Below, piece after piece: positions 55,397 through 63,686 of a DNA stretch of 64,000 bases. The notes beneath the pieces are model-generated. The model ran no database searches and was not told where the DNA came from. It saw only the letters and a list, made by a program, of their open reading frames with translations. Position 1 is the first letter of the stretch. Every line of letters starts with the position of its first letter. The stretch spans positions 1-64,000 of the forward strand of contig LJHR01000006.1 in the NCBI GenBank assembly GCA_001296005.1. The letters are read 5' to 3'. Source of the stretch: an alpha proteobacterium AAP38. GTDB lineage: Bacteria; Pseudomonadota; Alphaproteobacteria; Azospirillales; Azospirillaceae. Both the position numbers and the translations under genes were made by a program.

Positions 55397-56170
55397 ATGC
55401 TGAAGGCCCGCATCATCCCCTGCCTGGACGTGAAGGATGGCCGCGTCGTCAAGGGCGTGAACTTTGTCGACCTGATCGATGCCGGCGATCCCGTGGAACA
55501 GGCCCGTCTCTATGATGCCGCTGGTGCCGACGAGCTGACCTTTCTCGACATCACGGCCAGCAGCGACAATCGCGAGACCATTTTCGATGTGGTCCGCCGC
55601 ACCGCCGAACAGGTCTTCATGCCGCTGACGGTCGGCGGCGGCGTGCGCACAGTTGAGGATATCCGCAAACTTCTGCTGGCCGGTGCCGACAAGGTGTCGA
55701 TCAACACCGCCGCCGTCCACCGCCCGGAATTCGTGCAGGAAGGGGCGCAGAAGTTCGGCGCGCAATGCATCGTGGTCGCCATCGACGCCAAGGAGGTCGA
55801 GCGCGGCCCCAATGGTGAGCAGCGCTGGGAAGTGTTCACCCATGGCGGGCGCAACCGCACCGGCATCGACGCCGTCCAATGGGCGCGGCGCATGGCGGAA
55901 TACGGGGCCGGTGAGATCCTGCTGACCTCCATGGATCGCGACGGCACCAAGCAGGGCTTCAACCTGGAACTGACCCGCGCCGTGGCCGACGCCGTGACCA
56001 TCCCCGTCATCGCCTCTGGCGGCGTCGGGAACCTCGACCATCTGGTCGATGGCGTGAAGTTGGGCCATGCCTCCGCCGTTCTGGCCGCCAGCATCTTCCA
56101 TTTCGGCACCTACACCATCGCCCAGGCCAAGGAACACATGGCCAAGGCGGGGATACCGATCCGACTGTAA
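55397..56170 (+). CDS. hisF: Imidazole glycerol phosphate synthase cyclase subunit HisF
   Basis: 257 residues, TIM barrel. [21 protein letters not shown] opens the protein with the catalytic Asp, [12 protein letters not shown] and [11 protein letters not shown] bind phosphate, and [13 protein letters not shown] holds the second Asp. Partner of HisH. ATG 55397 is four bases past the hisA stop. Confidence 0.97.
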   Translation: MLKARIIPCLDVKDGRVVKGVNFVDLIDAGDPVEQARLYDAAGADELTFLDITASSDNRETIFDVVRRTAEQVFMPLTVGGGVRTVEDIRKLLLAGADKVSINTAAVHRPEFVQEGAQKFGAQCIVVAIDAKEVERGPNGEQRWEVFTHGGRNRTGIDAVQWARRMAEYGAGEILLTSMDRDGTKQGFNLELTRAVADAVTIPVIASGGVGNLDHLVDGVKLGHASAVLAASIFHFGTYTIAQAKEHMAKAGIPIRL

Positions 56171-56181
56171 AGGGAACGCCG

Positions 56182-56508
56182 ATGTCCAATCCCGCCATCC
56201 TGGACGATCTCTACGCCACCATCCTGTCGCGCAAGGGCGGCGATCCCGACAGTTCGCATACCGCGCGCCTGTTCCATAAGGGCCGCGCCAAGATCGCCCA
56301 GAAGGTGGGGGAAGAGGCGGTGGAAACGGTGATCGAGGCCATGGCGGGAACGCCGGAAAAACTGGCTTCGGAATCCGCCGATCTTCTTTACCATCTTCTG
56401 GTGCTTTGGGCCGATGCCGGGGTGCAACCTGCCGATGTCTATGCCATCCTGGAAGGACGGAAGGGCGTCAGCGGGATCGAGGAAAAGAAGAACCGCACAC
56501 AAGCCTGA
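56182..56508 (+). CDS. hisE: Phosphoribosyl-ATP pyrophosphatase HisE
   Basis: 108 residues, MazG-like helical fold. Metal-binding acids are in KVGEEAVETVIEA and ASESADLLYHLLVLW. Step two of histidine synthesis; separate from HisI, as in most alphaproteobacteria. AAGGGA precedes the ATG. Confidence 0.96.
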   Translation: MSNPAILDDLYATILSRKGGDPDSSHTARLFHKGRAKIAQKVGEEAVETVIEAMAGTPEKLASESADLLYHLLVLWADAGVQPADVYAILEGRKGVSGIEEKKNRTQA

Positions 56509-56555
56509 AACGGCGTTCCCATAACAGTGGCCAAAACAGCGGAAGGATCGGTGCC

Positions 56556-56912
56556 TTGATCTATGATCGCAGCAATATCTTTGCCCGTATCCTGCGCGGG
56601 GAAATTCCCTGCAAGAAGGTGTACGAGGACCCGTACGCCCTGGCCTTCCACGATATCAATCCCCAGGCCCCAACCCATATCCTGGTGATCCCCAAGGGCC
56701 CCTTCACCAGCTTCGCCGATTTCTCATCCCAGGCCACGATTGAGGAAATCGCCGGCTTCGTGCGCGCCGCCGGTCTGGTGGCCCGTCAGGCGGGGGTGGA
56801 GGATAGCGGCTATCGCCTGCTCGCCAATCACGGCCCTGACAGCCACCAGGAAGTCCCGCATTTCCACATCCACATCGTGGGCGGAAAGCCGCTGGGTCCG
56901 TTGCTGGCTTAG
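56556..56912 (+). CDS. HIT family nucleotide hydrolase
   Basis: 118 residues with the histidine triad VPHFHIHIVGG near the C-terminus and NIFARILRGEIPCKKVYED at the start, typical of Hint/PKCI-like enzymes that cleave AMP-amine or acyl-AMP bonds. TTG at 56556 is taken as start, with AAGGA eight bases upstream and no ATG before the fold. Placement after hisE is common in alphaproteobacteria. Confidence 0.92.
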   Translation: MIYDRSNIFARILRGEIPCKKVYEDPYALAFHDINPQAPTHILVIPKGPFTSFADFSSQATIEEIAGFVRAAGLVARQAGVEDSGYRLLANHGPDSHQEVPHFHIHIVGGKPLGPLLA

Positions 56913-56947
56913 TTAGGGGCTATTAAAGTTCATCTGACATTGAAAGC

Positions 56948-56981
56948 CCGCCTCCTCGGCGAAGTTTCGCCGGGGAGGCGG
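56948..56981. terminator. 16-bp hairpin between HIT and the kinase gene
   Basis: CCGCCTCCTCGGCGAA and TTCGCCGGGGAGGCGG pair with one T-G pair at a tight loop, between convergent genes. No T-run, yet the stem is very stable. Confidence 0.6.
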
Positions 56982-57018
56982 CCAGGCTCAAGCTGAGATC
57001 AATCTCAACAGTCCCTCA

Positions 57019-58029
57019 TCAAGCCGCCATACCTGCCGGCAGGGCGATGCGGATGCGGGTTCCCTGGCCGTTGTCGGGGCGGTCTGCCGACAGGCGTCCG
57101 CCATGGCGGCTGGTCAGCAGGGTGGCGAGATAGAGGCCCAGGCCCAGCCCGCCGACACTGGCCGTCAGCGGATCGCCGCCGCGCAGGAAGGGGCGGCCCA
57201 TGCCCATCACCACTTCCGGCGGCAGGCCCGGCCCGTCATCGACGATACTGACCACCACCTCGCCCGCCGGCGTCGCCTCCCCATCGATGCGGACATGGCT
57301 ATGTTCGGGCGTATGGGTGACGGCATTGTCCAGCAGCGCGAACAGGATTTGACGCAGGGCCAGCGGGTCGGCCTTCACAATCAACCCGTCGGGCACCAGA
57401 TTCTCCACCGAAGTGCGGCGATGCTGTGCCCGCACCCGCGCCTGCCCTGCGACGCGGCCCACCTCTTCGCGCAGGTTCACCAGTTCGGGCGCCAGGGTGT
57501 GGCCCGTCTCGGCCTCCGCGCAGGCCACGATGCTTTCCACCAGTTCCAGCAGGTGATGGCCGGCGGCCGAAATCTCCCCCGCATAATCGCGCACCCGGTC
57601 CGCTGGCATGGGCAGGGTCGGGTCGCCCAGCATGTCGGCAAAGCCAATGACGGCGTTCAAGGGCGTGCGCAATTCATGGCTGACCGATGACAGGAACTGG
57701 CTTTTGGCGCGTTCCAGGGCGCGACTTTCAATACCGGCCTGACGCATCGCCTCCGCCGCTGCCTCGCGTGCGCCCAGCGCCTCCGTCGTTCGGTCGGCCA
57801 GACGGCCCACCAGAAACCGGACCAGCAGGAACAGCATCAGCCCCGTCACGCCGACATAGAACAGGCCCTTGACCGTCTGAAAGGCCGACAGGTCGGCAAC
57901 ATCCCCGAACATGGCTTTGGCCGCCTGATCGGAAAAGATGATCCACAGGGCCGAGACGGCGACAAATGCAAAGGCCACCCGAAAGGCCGCCTTGTTAGGC
58001 GCAGATGCCAGCCAGCGTACCGTGTCCAT
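57019..58029 (-). CDS. Membrane sensor histidine kinase
   Basis: 336 residues. Two membrane segments (about 17-35 and 57-77) with only a short loop between, so sensing is likely in the membrane. The HisKA box is FLSSVSHELRTPLNAVIGFADML (phospho-His), then the ATPase: LLDNAVTHT (N box), VDDGPGLPPE (G1) and GGLGLGLYLA (G2). GGAGG lies before the ATG at 58029. No response regulator is adjacent, so its partner is elsewhere. Confidence 0.9.
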   Translation of the reverse strand: MDTVRWLASAPNKAAFRVAFAFVAVSALWIIFSDQAAKAMFGDVADLSAFQTVKGLFYVGVTGLMLFLLVRFLVGRLADRTTEALGAREAAAEAMRQAGIESRALERAKSQFLSSVSHELRTPLNAVIGFADMLGDPTLPMPADRVRDYAGEISAAGHHLLELVESIVACAEAETGHTLAPELVNLREEVGRVAGQARVRAQHRRTSVENLVPDGLIVKADPLALRQILFALLDNAVTHTPEHSHVRIDGEATPAGEVVVSIVDDGPGLPPEVVMGMGRPFLRGGDPLTASVGGLGLGLYLATLLTSRHGGRLSADRPDNGQGTRIRIALPAGMAA

Positions 58030-58175
58030 GGCGCCTCCGCGCATCAGGGCAGCGAATAGGGGAGAAAGCATAATCCACAATGGTCGGGTGAAGAAAGTGT
58101 GTCAGTGGACACGCGACGCGCGATCTGTTCGTCTGTCTGGACCCGTGGGGTATGGTGCCTGTAGGCTGCGCCCTC

Positions 58176-61100
58176 ATGAATGACATCCGCCCCACCGATC
58201 CCAATGTCCTGCAACGGCTGGCCTCCGATCCTGAAAGTTCGGTGTGGGTGGGCGCGTCGGCGGGAACGGGCAAGACCAAGGTCCTGACCGACCGCGTGCT
58301 GCGCCTGATGCTGGCGGGCACTGACCCGTCGCGCATCCTGTGCCTGACCTTCACCAAGGCGGCGGCGGCGGAAATGGCCAACCGTATCGCCGACCGTCTG
58401 TCGGTCTGGGCGGTGCAGGACGAGGATAAGCTGCGCGCCAACCTGCACGCGCTGACGGGGCGGGAACCGTCGCGCGGGGATGTGGTGGCGGCCCGCCGCC
58501 TGTTCGCCCGCGTGCTGGATACGGCCGGCGGCATGAAGATCCAGACCATCCATGCCTTCTGCCAATCGCTGCTGCGCCGCTTCCCCCTGGAGGCCGGGCT
58601 TGCCCCGAACTTCGAGGTCATGGACGACCGCACGGCAGAGGAATTGCTTGCGGAGGCAAAACAATCCGTTCTGCTGGCTGGTCGTTTCGAACCCGGAAGC
58701 CTTTTAGCGAACGCGGTAGATCTGCTGACCGGGTCGGTGTCGGAGGATGAGTTCAATGATCTTCTGGCCAGCCTGACGGCGGAACGCGGGCGGCTGAAAC
58801 GCATCCTGGACGCCCAGGGCGGGCTGGAACCCGCCATCGCGGCCCTGCGCAGCAGCCTGCGCGTGCCCGCCGGGGAGACAGACCTGTCGGTGCTGTCGCG
58901 CGCCTGCGCCGCCGGCACCGTGGATGAGATGGGGTTACGCCGCGCCTGCGGAACCCTGGCCACAGGCACCAAGACGGATGTGGAACGGGGGATCGGCATC
59001 CAGGCCTGGCTGGACGGTGATGAACCGCACCGCCTGCGCGGCTGGTCCGATTATACGTCGCTGTACCTGACCAATGAGGGGGAGCCGCGCAAGGCCCTGA
59101 TGACCAAGAAGCCGTCGGAAGCCGATCCGATGGCGCTGGAGATTTTGCAGCGGGAGGCGGCGCGTCTTGTCGCCGTGATGGAGGAACGGCGGCGGGTGGC
59201 CGTGGCGGCCCATACATCTGCCCTGCTGGTGCTGGGTGAGGCGCTGCTGGGCCGGTATCAGCGGTTGAAGGATGCGCGCGGGGTCCTGGATTTCGACGAT
59301 CTGATCCTGGCGGCCTCAAGCCTGCTGTCGGGCGGGGCGGGGGCGGATGCCTGCGCCTGGGTACTGTTCAAGCTGGATGGTGGCCTGGATCATGTCCTGA
59401 TCGATGAGGCGCAGGACACCAACCCCGAACAATGGGCCGTGGTGTCGGCCATCGCGGAGGAATTCTTCGCTGGCCTGGGGGCGCGTGATGACCGGGTGCG
59501 CACCCTGTTCGTGGTGGGCGACGACAAGCAATCGATCTTCAGTTTTCAGCGCGCCGACCCCGCCGAATTTGCCCGCATGCGCCGGCATTTCGACGCCAAG
59601 GTCAATGCGGCCCAGCGGACATGGCGGGTGGTTGACCTGCAGACCAGTTTCCGGTCGGTGGGGGCCGTCCTGTCGGCGGTGGACAAGGTGTTTGCCAGCG
59701 GTCTGGCCCGTGACGGTGTGGCCGGGCCAGAGGTGGAGGTGCGGCACATCCCGCACCGGCGCGGCCACGCGGGACGGGTGGAAATCTGGCCCCTGGTCAG
59801 CCCGAATGAGGCCACCGATCCCGACCCCTGGTCCTTGCCGCTGAAACCCGAACAGGCGGACAAGCCCGTGGCGCGGCTGGCCCGCACCATGGCGGATCAG
59901 ATTGCCCGCTGGCTGGCCGATGGCGAGATGCTGGTGTCGCGCAACCGGCCCCTGCGGCCCGGTGACATCATGGTGCTGGTCCGCAGCCGGGATCAGTTCG
60001 TGGGCCATCTGGTCCGCGCCCTGAAGGACCGGGATGTGCCTGTGGCCGGCGTTGACCGCATGGTGTTGACCGAGCAACTGGCGGTGATGGACCTGATGGC
60101 GCTGGCCCGGTTCCTGGTCCTGCCGGAGGATGATCTGAACCTCGCCATCCTGCTGAAATCCCCGCTGGTGGGGTTGAGCGAGGAGCAGTTGTTCCAGGTG
60201 GCGCATGAGCGGCCAGGGCGGCTGTGGGCGGCCCTGACGGAGAAGGCCAAGGAGGATGCGGCCCTGACCACGGCCTGGGATTATCTGCGCGCCATCCTGA
60301 ACGATACCGATTACCGGGCACCCTATGAGCTGTTTGCCGGCGTGCTGTCGCGGCCCTGTCCGCCCGATCCCGCCGGGTCGGGGCGGCGGGCCATCCTGTC
60401 CCGTCTGGGGGCGGAGGCGCAGGACCCGCTGGAGGAGTTCCTGACCGCCTGCCTGCTGTTCGAGCGGGAGCATGTGGCCTCCCTGCAAGGCTTCCTGCAT
60501 TGGCTGGAGGCATCGGAGGCGGAGATCAAGCGCGAGCTGGATACCGGTGGCGGCGACGGTCCGGGGCAGGTGCGCATCATGACGGTGCATGGATCGAAGG
60601 GGTTGCAGGCCCCCATCGTCTTCCTGCCCGACACCATGCGCGAACCGGACAAAAGCCCGAAAATCCTGTGGCCGGAAAAGCCGCTGGCAGGCGAGGCGCA
60701 GGCCGATCCCGGCCCGCCCTTGCCGCTTTATGCACCAAGGCGGGGGATGGAGGATGCGACGGCGGGCGTGCGCCGGGCCATCGCCAACCGCCGGCGCGAT
60801 CAGGAATATCGCCGCCTGCTCTATGTCGCGCTGACCCGCGCCGAGGATCGGCTGATCGTCTGCGGCTGGGAACAGCAACGCAAGACGGGCGGTCCCGGTT
60901 CCTGGTACCGGCTGATCGAAAGCGCGCTGGAGGGGATGGCGCGACCGGAACCGTTTGATTTCACGGCCCTGTCGCCCGCCGGCTGGACCGGAACCGGACT
61001 GGTTTTGCATGAGGCGCAGACGGTGCCGGTGCGCGACGAGGCCGTGGCTGTGGCGGCAACGGCGACGGGGGTGGAGTTGCCGGCCTGGGCGCTGGAACCG

Positions 61101-61691
61101 GCACCGCGCGATCCCAGCCCGTCCAAGCCGCTGGCCCCGTCACAGCCCGATGCGCCGGAACCGTCCCTGCGCTCCCCCCTGGGGCCCGATGATGGCTTGC
61201 GGTTCAAGCGCGGGAACCTGATCCATACGCTGTTGCAGGTGCTGCCGGAGACAGAGCCGGCGCGGTGGACCGATGTGGCGGCGGCCTGGCTGGCGCGACC
61301 CGCCCACAACCTGACCGGCGTGCAGCAGGCGGAGATCGGGGCGGAGGCGCTGCGCGTCCTGAATGACCCGACCTTTGCGCCCCTGTTCGCGCCCGGCAGC
61401 CGGGCGGAGGTGCCGCTGGTCGGTCTGGTCGGCGGTCGCGCCCTGTCGGGCCGGATCGACCGGCTGTGCGTGACCGACGATGCCGTCTGGATCGTGGATT
61501 ACAAAACCAACCGCCCACCCCCGCGCGAGGTGGAGAAGGTGCCGGCTATTTATCTTCAGCAGATGGCCGCCTATCGCGCCGCCCTGTCGCGGATCTATCC
61601 GGGCAAGGATGTGCGCTGTGTCCTGCTCTGGACCGATGGGCCGTTCATGATGGAACTGCCGGGCGATCTGATGGATGCGCATGCACCGTAA
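58176..61691 (+). CDS. addA: AddA: double-strand break repair helicase-nuclease
   Basis: 1171 residues. UvrD-type helicase: Walker A WVGASAGTGKTKVLTDR, motif Ia CLTFTKAAAAEM, motif II LIDEAQDTNPEQW, motif III VVGDDKQSIFSFQ, motif V VRIMTVHGSKGLQAPIVFLP, motif VI LLYVALTRAEDRL. The C-terminal nuclease is intact: GRIDRLCV, WIVDYKTNR and the YLQQMAAYR helix. Partner of AddB in Chi-regulated resection. In alphaproteobacteria addB normally lies directly upstream and trxA downstream; neither is here, where the flanks are a kinase and DUF1801. Confidence 0.95.
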   Translation: MNDIRPTDPNVLQRLASDPESSVWVGASAGTGKTKVLTDRVLRLMLAGTDPSRILCLTFTKAAAAEMANRIADRLSVWAVQDEDKLRANLHALTGREPSRGDVVAARRLFARVLDTAGGMKIQTIHAFCQSLLRRFPLEAGLAPNFEVMDDRTAEELLAEAKQSVLLAGRFEPGSLLANAVDLLTGSVSEDEFNDLLASLTAERGRLKRILDAQGGLEPAIAALRSSLRVPAGETDLSVLSRACAAGTVDEMGLRRACGTLATGTKTDVERGIGIQAWLDGDEPHRLRGWSDYTSLYLTNEGEPRKALMTKKPSEADPMALEILQREAARLVAVMEERRRVAVAAHTSALLVLGEALLGRYQRLKDARGVLDFDDLILAASSLLSGGAGADACAWVLFKLDGGLDHVLIDEAQDTNPEQWAVVSAIAEEFFAGLGARDDRVRTLFVVGDDKQSIFSFQRADPAEFARMRRHFDAKVNAAQRTWRVVDLQTSFRSVGAVLSAVDKVFASGLARDGVAGPEVEVRHIPHRRGHAGRVEIWPLVSPNEATDPDPWSLPLKPEQADKPVARLARTMADQIARWLADGEMLVSRNRPLRPGDIMVLVRSRDQFVGHLVRALKDRDVPVAGVDRMVLTEQLAVMDLMALARFLVLPEDDLNLAILLKSPLVGLSEEQLFQVAHERPGRLWAALTEKAKEDAALTTAWDYLRAILNDTDYRAPYELFAGVLSRPCPPDPAGSGRRAILSRLGAEAQDPLEEFLTACLLFEREHVASLQGFLHWLEASEAEIKRELDTGGGDGPGQVRIMTVHGSKGLQAPIVFLPDTMREPDKSPKILWPEKPLAGEAQADPGPPLPLYAPRRGMEDATAGVRRAIANRRRDQEYRRLLYVALTRAEDRLIVCGWEQQRKTGGPGSWYRLIESALEGMARPEPFDFTALSPAGWTGTGLVLHEAQTVPVRDEAVAVAATATGVELPAWALEPAPRDPSPSKPLAPSQPDAPEPSLRSPLGPDDGLRFKRGNLIHTLLQVLPETEPARWTDVAAAWLARPAHNLTGVQQAEIGAEALRVLNDPTFAPLFAPGSRAEVPLVGLVGGRALSGRIDRLCVTDDAVWIVDYKTNRPPPREVEKVPAIYLQQMAAYRAALSRIYPGKDVRCVLLWTDGPFMMELPGDLMDAHAP

Positions 61692-61706
61692 GGGGGCGGC
61701 CGCCCT

Positions 61707-62090
61707 CTACGCGCCAACCCAGCGCCGGACCATGGCCACGAGCGGTTCGGCCTTCGCGGCCATCTCTGTACTGTTCTTGATCACCACCACGCCCCGGTCG
61801 GGTGCGGGCCAGTCGGCCAGCCCGTCCGGGTCGTCGAAGCGGAAGTCGCTATTGTCCTTGGCCTTGGCCCCCCGGTGCAGCACCAGCCGGGCGGTGCCGT
61901 CGCGTTGCAGCCCAAGGGTGACAAGGTCGGTGCCGTCCAGGGCGAAGCTGGGGGCGTTCCACTTGATCCCCTCCACCAGCCCTGGATGGGCGGCCCGGAT
62001 CAGGGCGCTCAGTTCCTGCACAACCGCCAGCGTTTCCGTCGGCAGGTCCGCCAGGAACGCCTCTACAGTTTTATAGGCCTTGGGCGGCAT
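61707..62090 (-). CDS. DUF1801 domain protein
   Basis: 127 residues of the YdhG-like DUF1801 fold: LSALIRAAHPGLVEGIKWNAPSFAL is the conserved block, followed by LHRGAKAK and a C-terminal VVVIKNSTEM. The function of the family is unknown. Its ATG shares a base with the pspF stop (TGATG), implying translational coupling to pspF. It converges with addA, 15 bp apart. Confidence 0.87.
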   Translation of the reverse strand: MPPKAYKTVEAFLADLPTETLAVVQELSALIRAAHPGLVEGIKWNAPSFALDGTDLVTLGLQRDGTARLVLHRGAKAKDNSDFRFDDPDGLADWPAPDRGVVVIKNSTEMAAKAEPLVAMVRRWVGA

Positions 62091-63220
62091 CAGCCTTCAT
62101 CCCCGTCATCGCCATCATCGACCTCACGCGGGCCATGGCGGCGTTCCAGAAGGCCGTATTTGCGAAGATAGCCCCGGAACTGGTGATAGTTCAGGCCCAG
62201 ATCGGCGGCGGCGCGCTTCTGGTGGAACTGGTTGCGTTCCAGGGCATTGCGCAGCAGCACCTTCTCATAATCCGCAACCAGACCCAGGAAGTCGCACGGA
62301 CCCTCGGGCAGGGCGGGGCCGGTGCTGTCCGCAGGTGCGGCGGCGGCGGGCGTGCTGGGCGTGGATGCGGGCTGGGGCATCGTGACGACGATGGGGGCGG
62401 GTGCCGCATCAGCATAGATCGACATTTGCTTGGGCCGCCAGGGCGACTGGAACGGGTCGAAATGGATGTCGGTGATGGGACTTTCCGGGTCGCCGGCACG
62501 ATAGACGGCGCGTTCCACCACATTCTTCAGTTCACGCACATTGCCGGGCCAGTCATAGGCCAGCATCTGCTGCATCGCATCGGGCGTGAAGCCGCCGAAA
62601 AAGGGCCTGCCCAGTTCGCGGGCCATGGCCACGCCGAAATGCTCGGCCAAGATCGGAATATCCTCCGGCCTTGCGCGCATGGGCGGGATGGTGACCACGT
62701 CGAAGGACAGCCGGTCCAGAAGGTCGGCGCGGAACTTTCCCTGATCGGCCAGGTGCGGCAGGTCGGCGTTGGTGGCGCCTACGACGCGCACATCGATCTG
62801 GATGGTGGTGTTCCCGCCCACCCGCTCAAACTCCCCATATTCGATGACGCGCAGGATCTTCTCCTGCACGCGCAGGGTGGCGGTCGCAATCTCGTCCAGG
62901 AACAGGGTGCCGCCATCGGCCAGTTCGAACCGGCCCACATGCCGCTTGGCGGCCCCCGTGAAGGACCCGGCCTCATGCCCGAACAGTTCGGTTTCCAGAA
63001 GCGTGTCGGACAAAGCCGCACAGTTCAGCTTCACGAACGGCTTGTCCCAGCGGGGCGACAGGTAATGCAGGCGGGCGGCCACCAGTTCCTTGCCCGTCCC
63101 GCGTTCCCCGATCACCAGGGTCGGGCGGTTCAGGGGGGCGGCCTGCGAGACATGTTCCATCAGACCCAGGAAGGAGGGGGCCTGACCGATCAGCGACGGG
63201 GGGGAAACGGCGGGAGACAT
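62090..63220 (-). CDS. pspF: PspF: sigma-54-dependent activator of the psp operon
   Basis: 376 residues. AAA+ core from about residue 10: Walker A GERGTGKELVAAR, the sigma-54 contact loop reads GSFTGA in place of the usual GAFTGA, Walker B GGTLFLDEIA, sensor and R-finger region FRADLLDRLSFDVV, and WPGNVRELKNV. There is no N-terminal receiver domain, as for PspF. After a Pro/Ala-rich linker (about 270-310) the C-terminal Fis-type HTH is KRAAADLGLNYHQFRGYLRKYG. Divergent from the psp genes it would control. Confidence 0.94.
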   Translation of the reverse strand: MSPAVSPPSLIGQAPSFLGLMEHVSQAAPLNRPTLVIGERGTGKELVAARLHYLSPRWDKPFVKLNCAALSDTLLETELFGHEAGSFTGAAKRHVGRFELADGGTLFLDEIATATLRVQEKILRVIEYGEFERVGGNTTIQIDVRVVGATNADLPHLADQGKFRADLLDRLSFDVVTIPPMRARPEDIPILAEHFGVAMARELGRPFFGGFTPDAMQQMLAYDWPGNVRELKNVVERAVYRAGDPESPITDIHFDPFQSPWRPKQMSIYADAAPAPIVVTMPQPASTPSTPAAAAPADSTGPALPEGPCDFLGLVADYEKVLLRNALERNQFHQKRAAADLGLNYHQFRGYLRKYGLLERRHGPREVDDGDDGDEG

Positions 63221-63269
63221 GGGGCCGGTGCCACTCTTTTTTGACTGCCAATATCAGCATCTTAGCGAA

Positions 63270-63329
63270 GAGTGGGCGGATTGGCGAGCGAGTGGTGAGA
63301 ATCGCCAACGAGTGGGTTGATTGCCACCC
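63270..63329. promoter_or_regulatory. Three 20-bp-period repeats: putative PspF upstream activating sites
   Basis: GAGTGG begins at 63270, 63290 and 63310, each followed by a related tail (consensus GAGTGGG..GATTGCCA). TTGGCGA and TCGCCAA also form an inverted pair across the first two units. The site lies about 100-160 bp upstream of the predicted start, where PspF sites are expected, and about 50 bp before pspF itself. Confidence 0.65.
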
Positions 63330-63362
63330 ATCCCCCGATCGCCGTAGAATCCTCAATTCCAC

Positions 63363-63375
63363 TAAGCTATTGATA
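63363..63375 (-). promoter_or_regulatory. IHF-type site between activator sites and sigma-54 promoter
   Basis: Minus strand TATCAATAGCTTA fits WATCAANNNNTTR at every position. It lies in an A+T-rich patch between the triple repeat and the -24 box, as in the E. coli psp control region. Confidence 0.6.
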
Positions 63376-63404
63376 TTAAACAAAAGTGCGATTGTGGTGG
63401 AGAG

Positions 63405-63421
63405 TTGGCACACCCCTTGCT
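63405..63421 (+). promoter_or_regulatory. Sigma-54 promoter of the psp operon
   Basis: TTGGCACACCCCTTGCT: GG (63407-63408), ten bases, GC (63419-63420). Matches TGGCAC-N5-TTGC exactly. Start predicted near 63432. Confidence 0.9.
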
Positions 63422-63472
63422 CTTACTGTTTTCAGACACCGGGGAAACAACGAGATCGCAAGGAAGCCAGCC

Positions 63473-63673
63473 ATGACCGACTTCACCTACGACAATGGGA
63501 TGTCCGATCAGCCGGCAACCGGCTATACCAAGTCCGCTGACGGGTTCTTTGCCCGGCCCGCGGGCGGCATGTTCCGGGACCTCTATGAGGATTTCCGGGC
63601 TGTGCCGGTAGAAGCCTGGATCATCCTTGCGGTGGCCACCGGTTTGAGCAACCTTTTCATTGCCCTTGCCTGA
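63473..63673 (+). CDS. Small membrane protein, first gene of psp operon
   Basis: 66 residues: a polar N-terminal half ([18 protein letters not shown]) and a C-terminal hydrophobic helix [21 protein letters not shown], giving a tail-anchored layout. It is not PspB or PspC, which have an N-terminal helix or PspC fold. AAGGA lies eight bases before the ATG. It is the first gene after the sigma-54 promoter and lies 13 bp before pspA, so it should be strongly induced with pspA. I do not recognise a family. Confidence 0.75.
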   Translation: MTDFTYDNGMSDQPATGYTKSADGFFARPAGGMFRDLYEDFRAVPVEAWIILAVATGLSNLFIALA

Positions 63674-63686
63674 AGGAGACCCCGAC

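Noticed and set aside
59316-61010. Long minus-strand ORF (564 codons) inside addA
   Set aside because: It mirrors the codon pattern of addA on the opposite strand, is rich in Gln/His/Arg/Gly, and has no ribosome site or domain. A G+C shadow; likewise the ORF at 28782-30728 over motA/aroB and many others.
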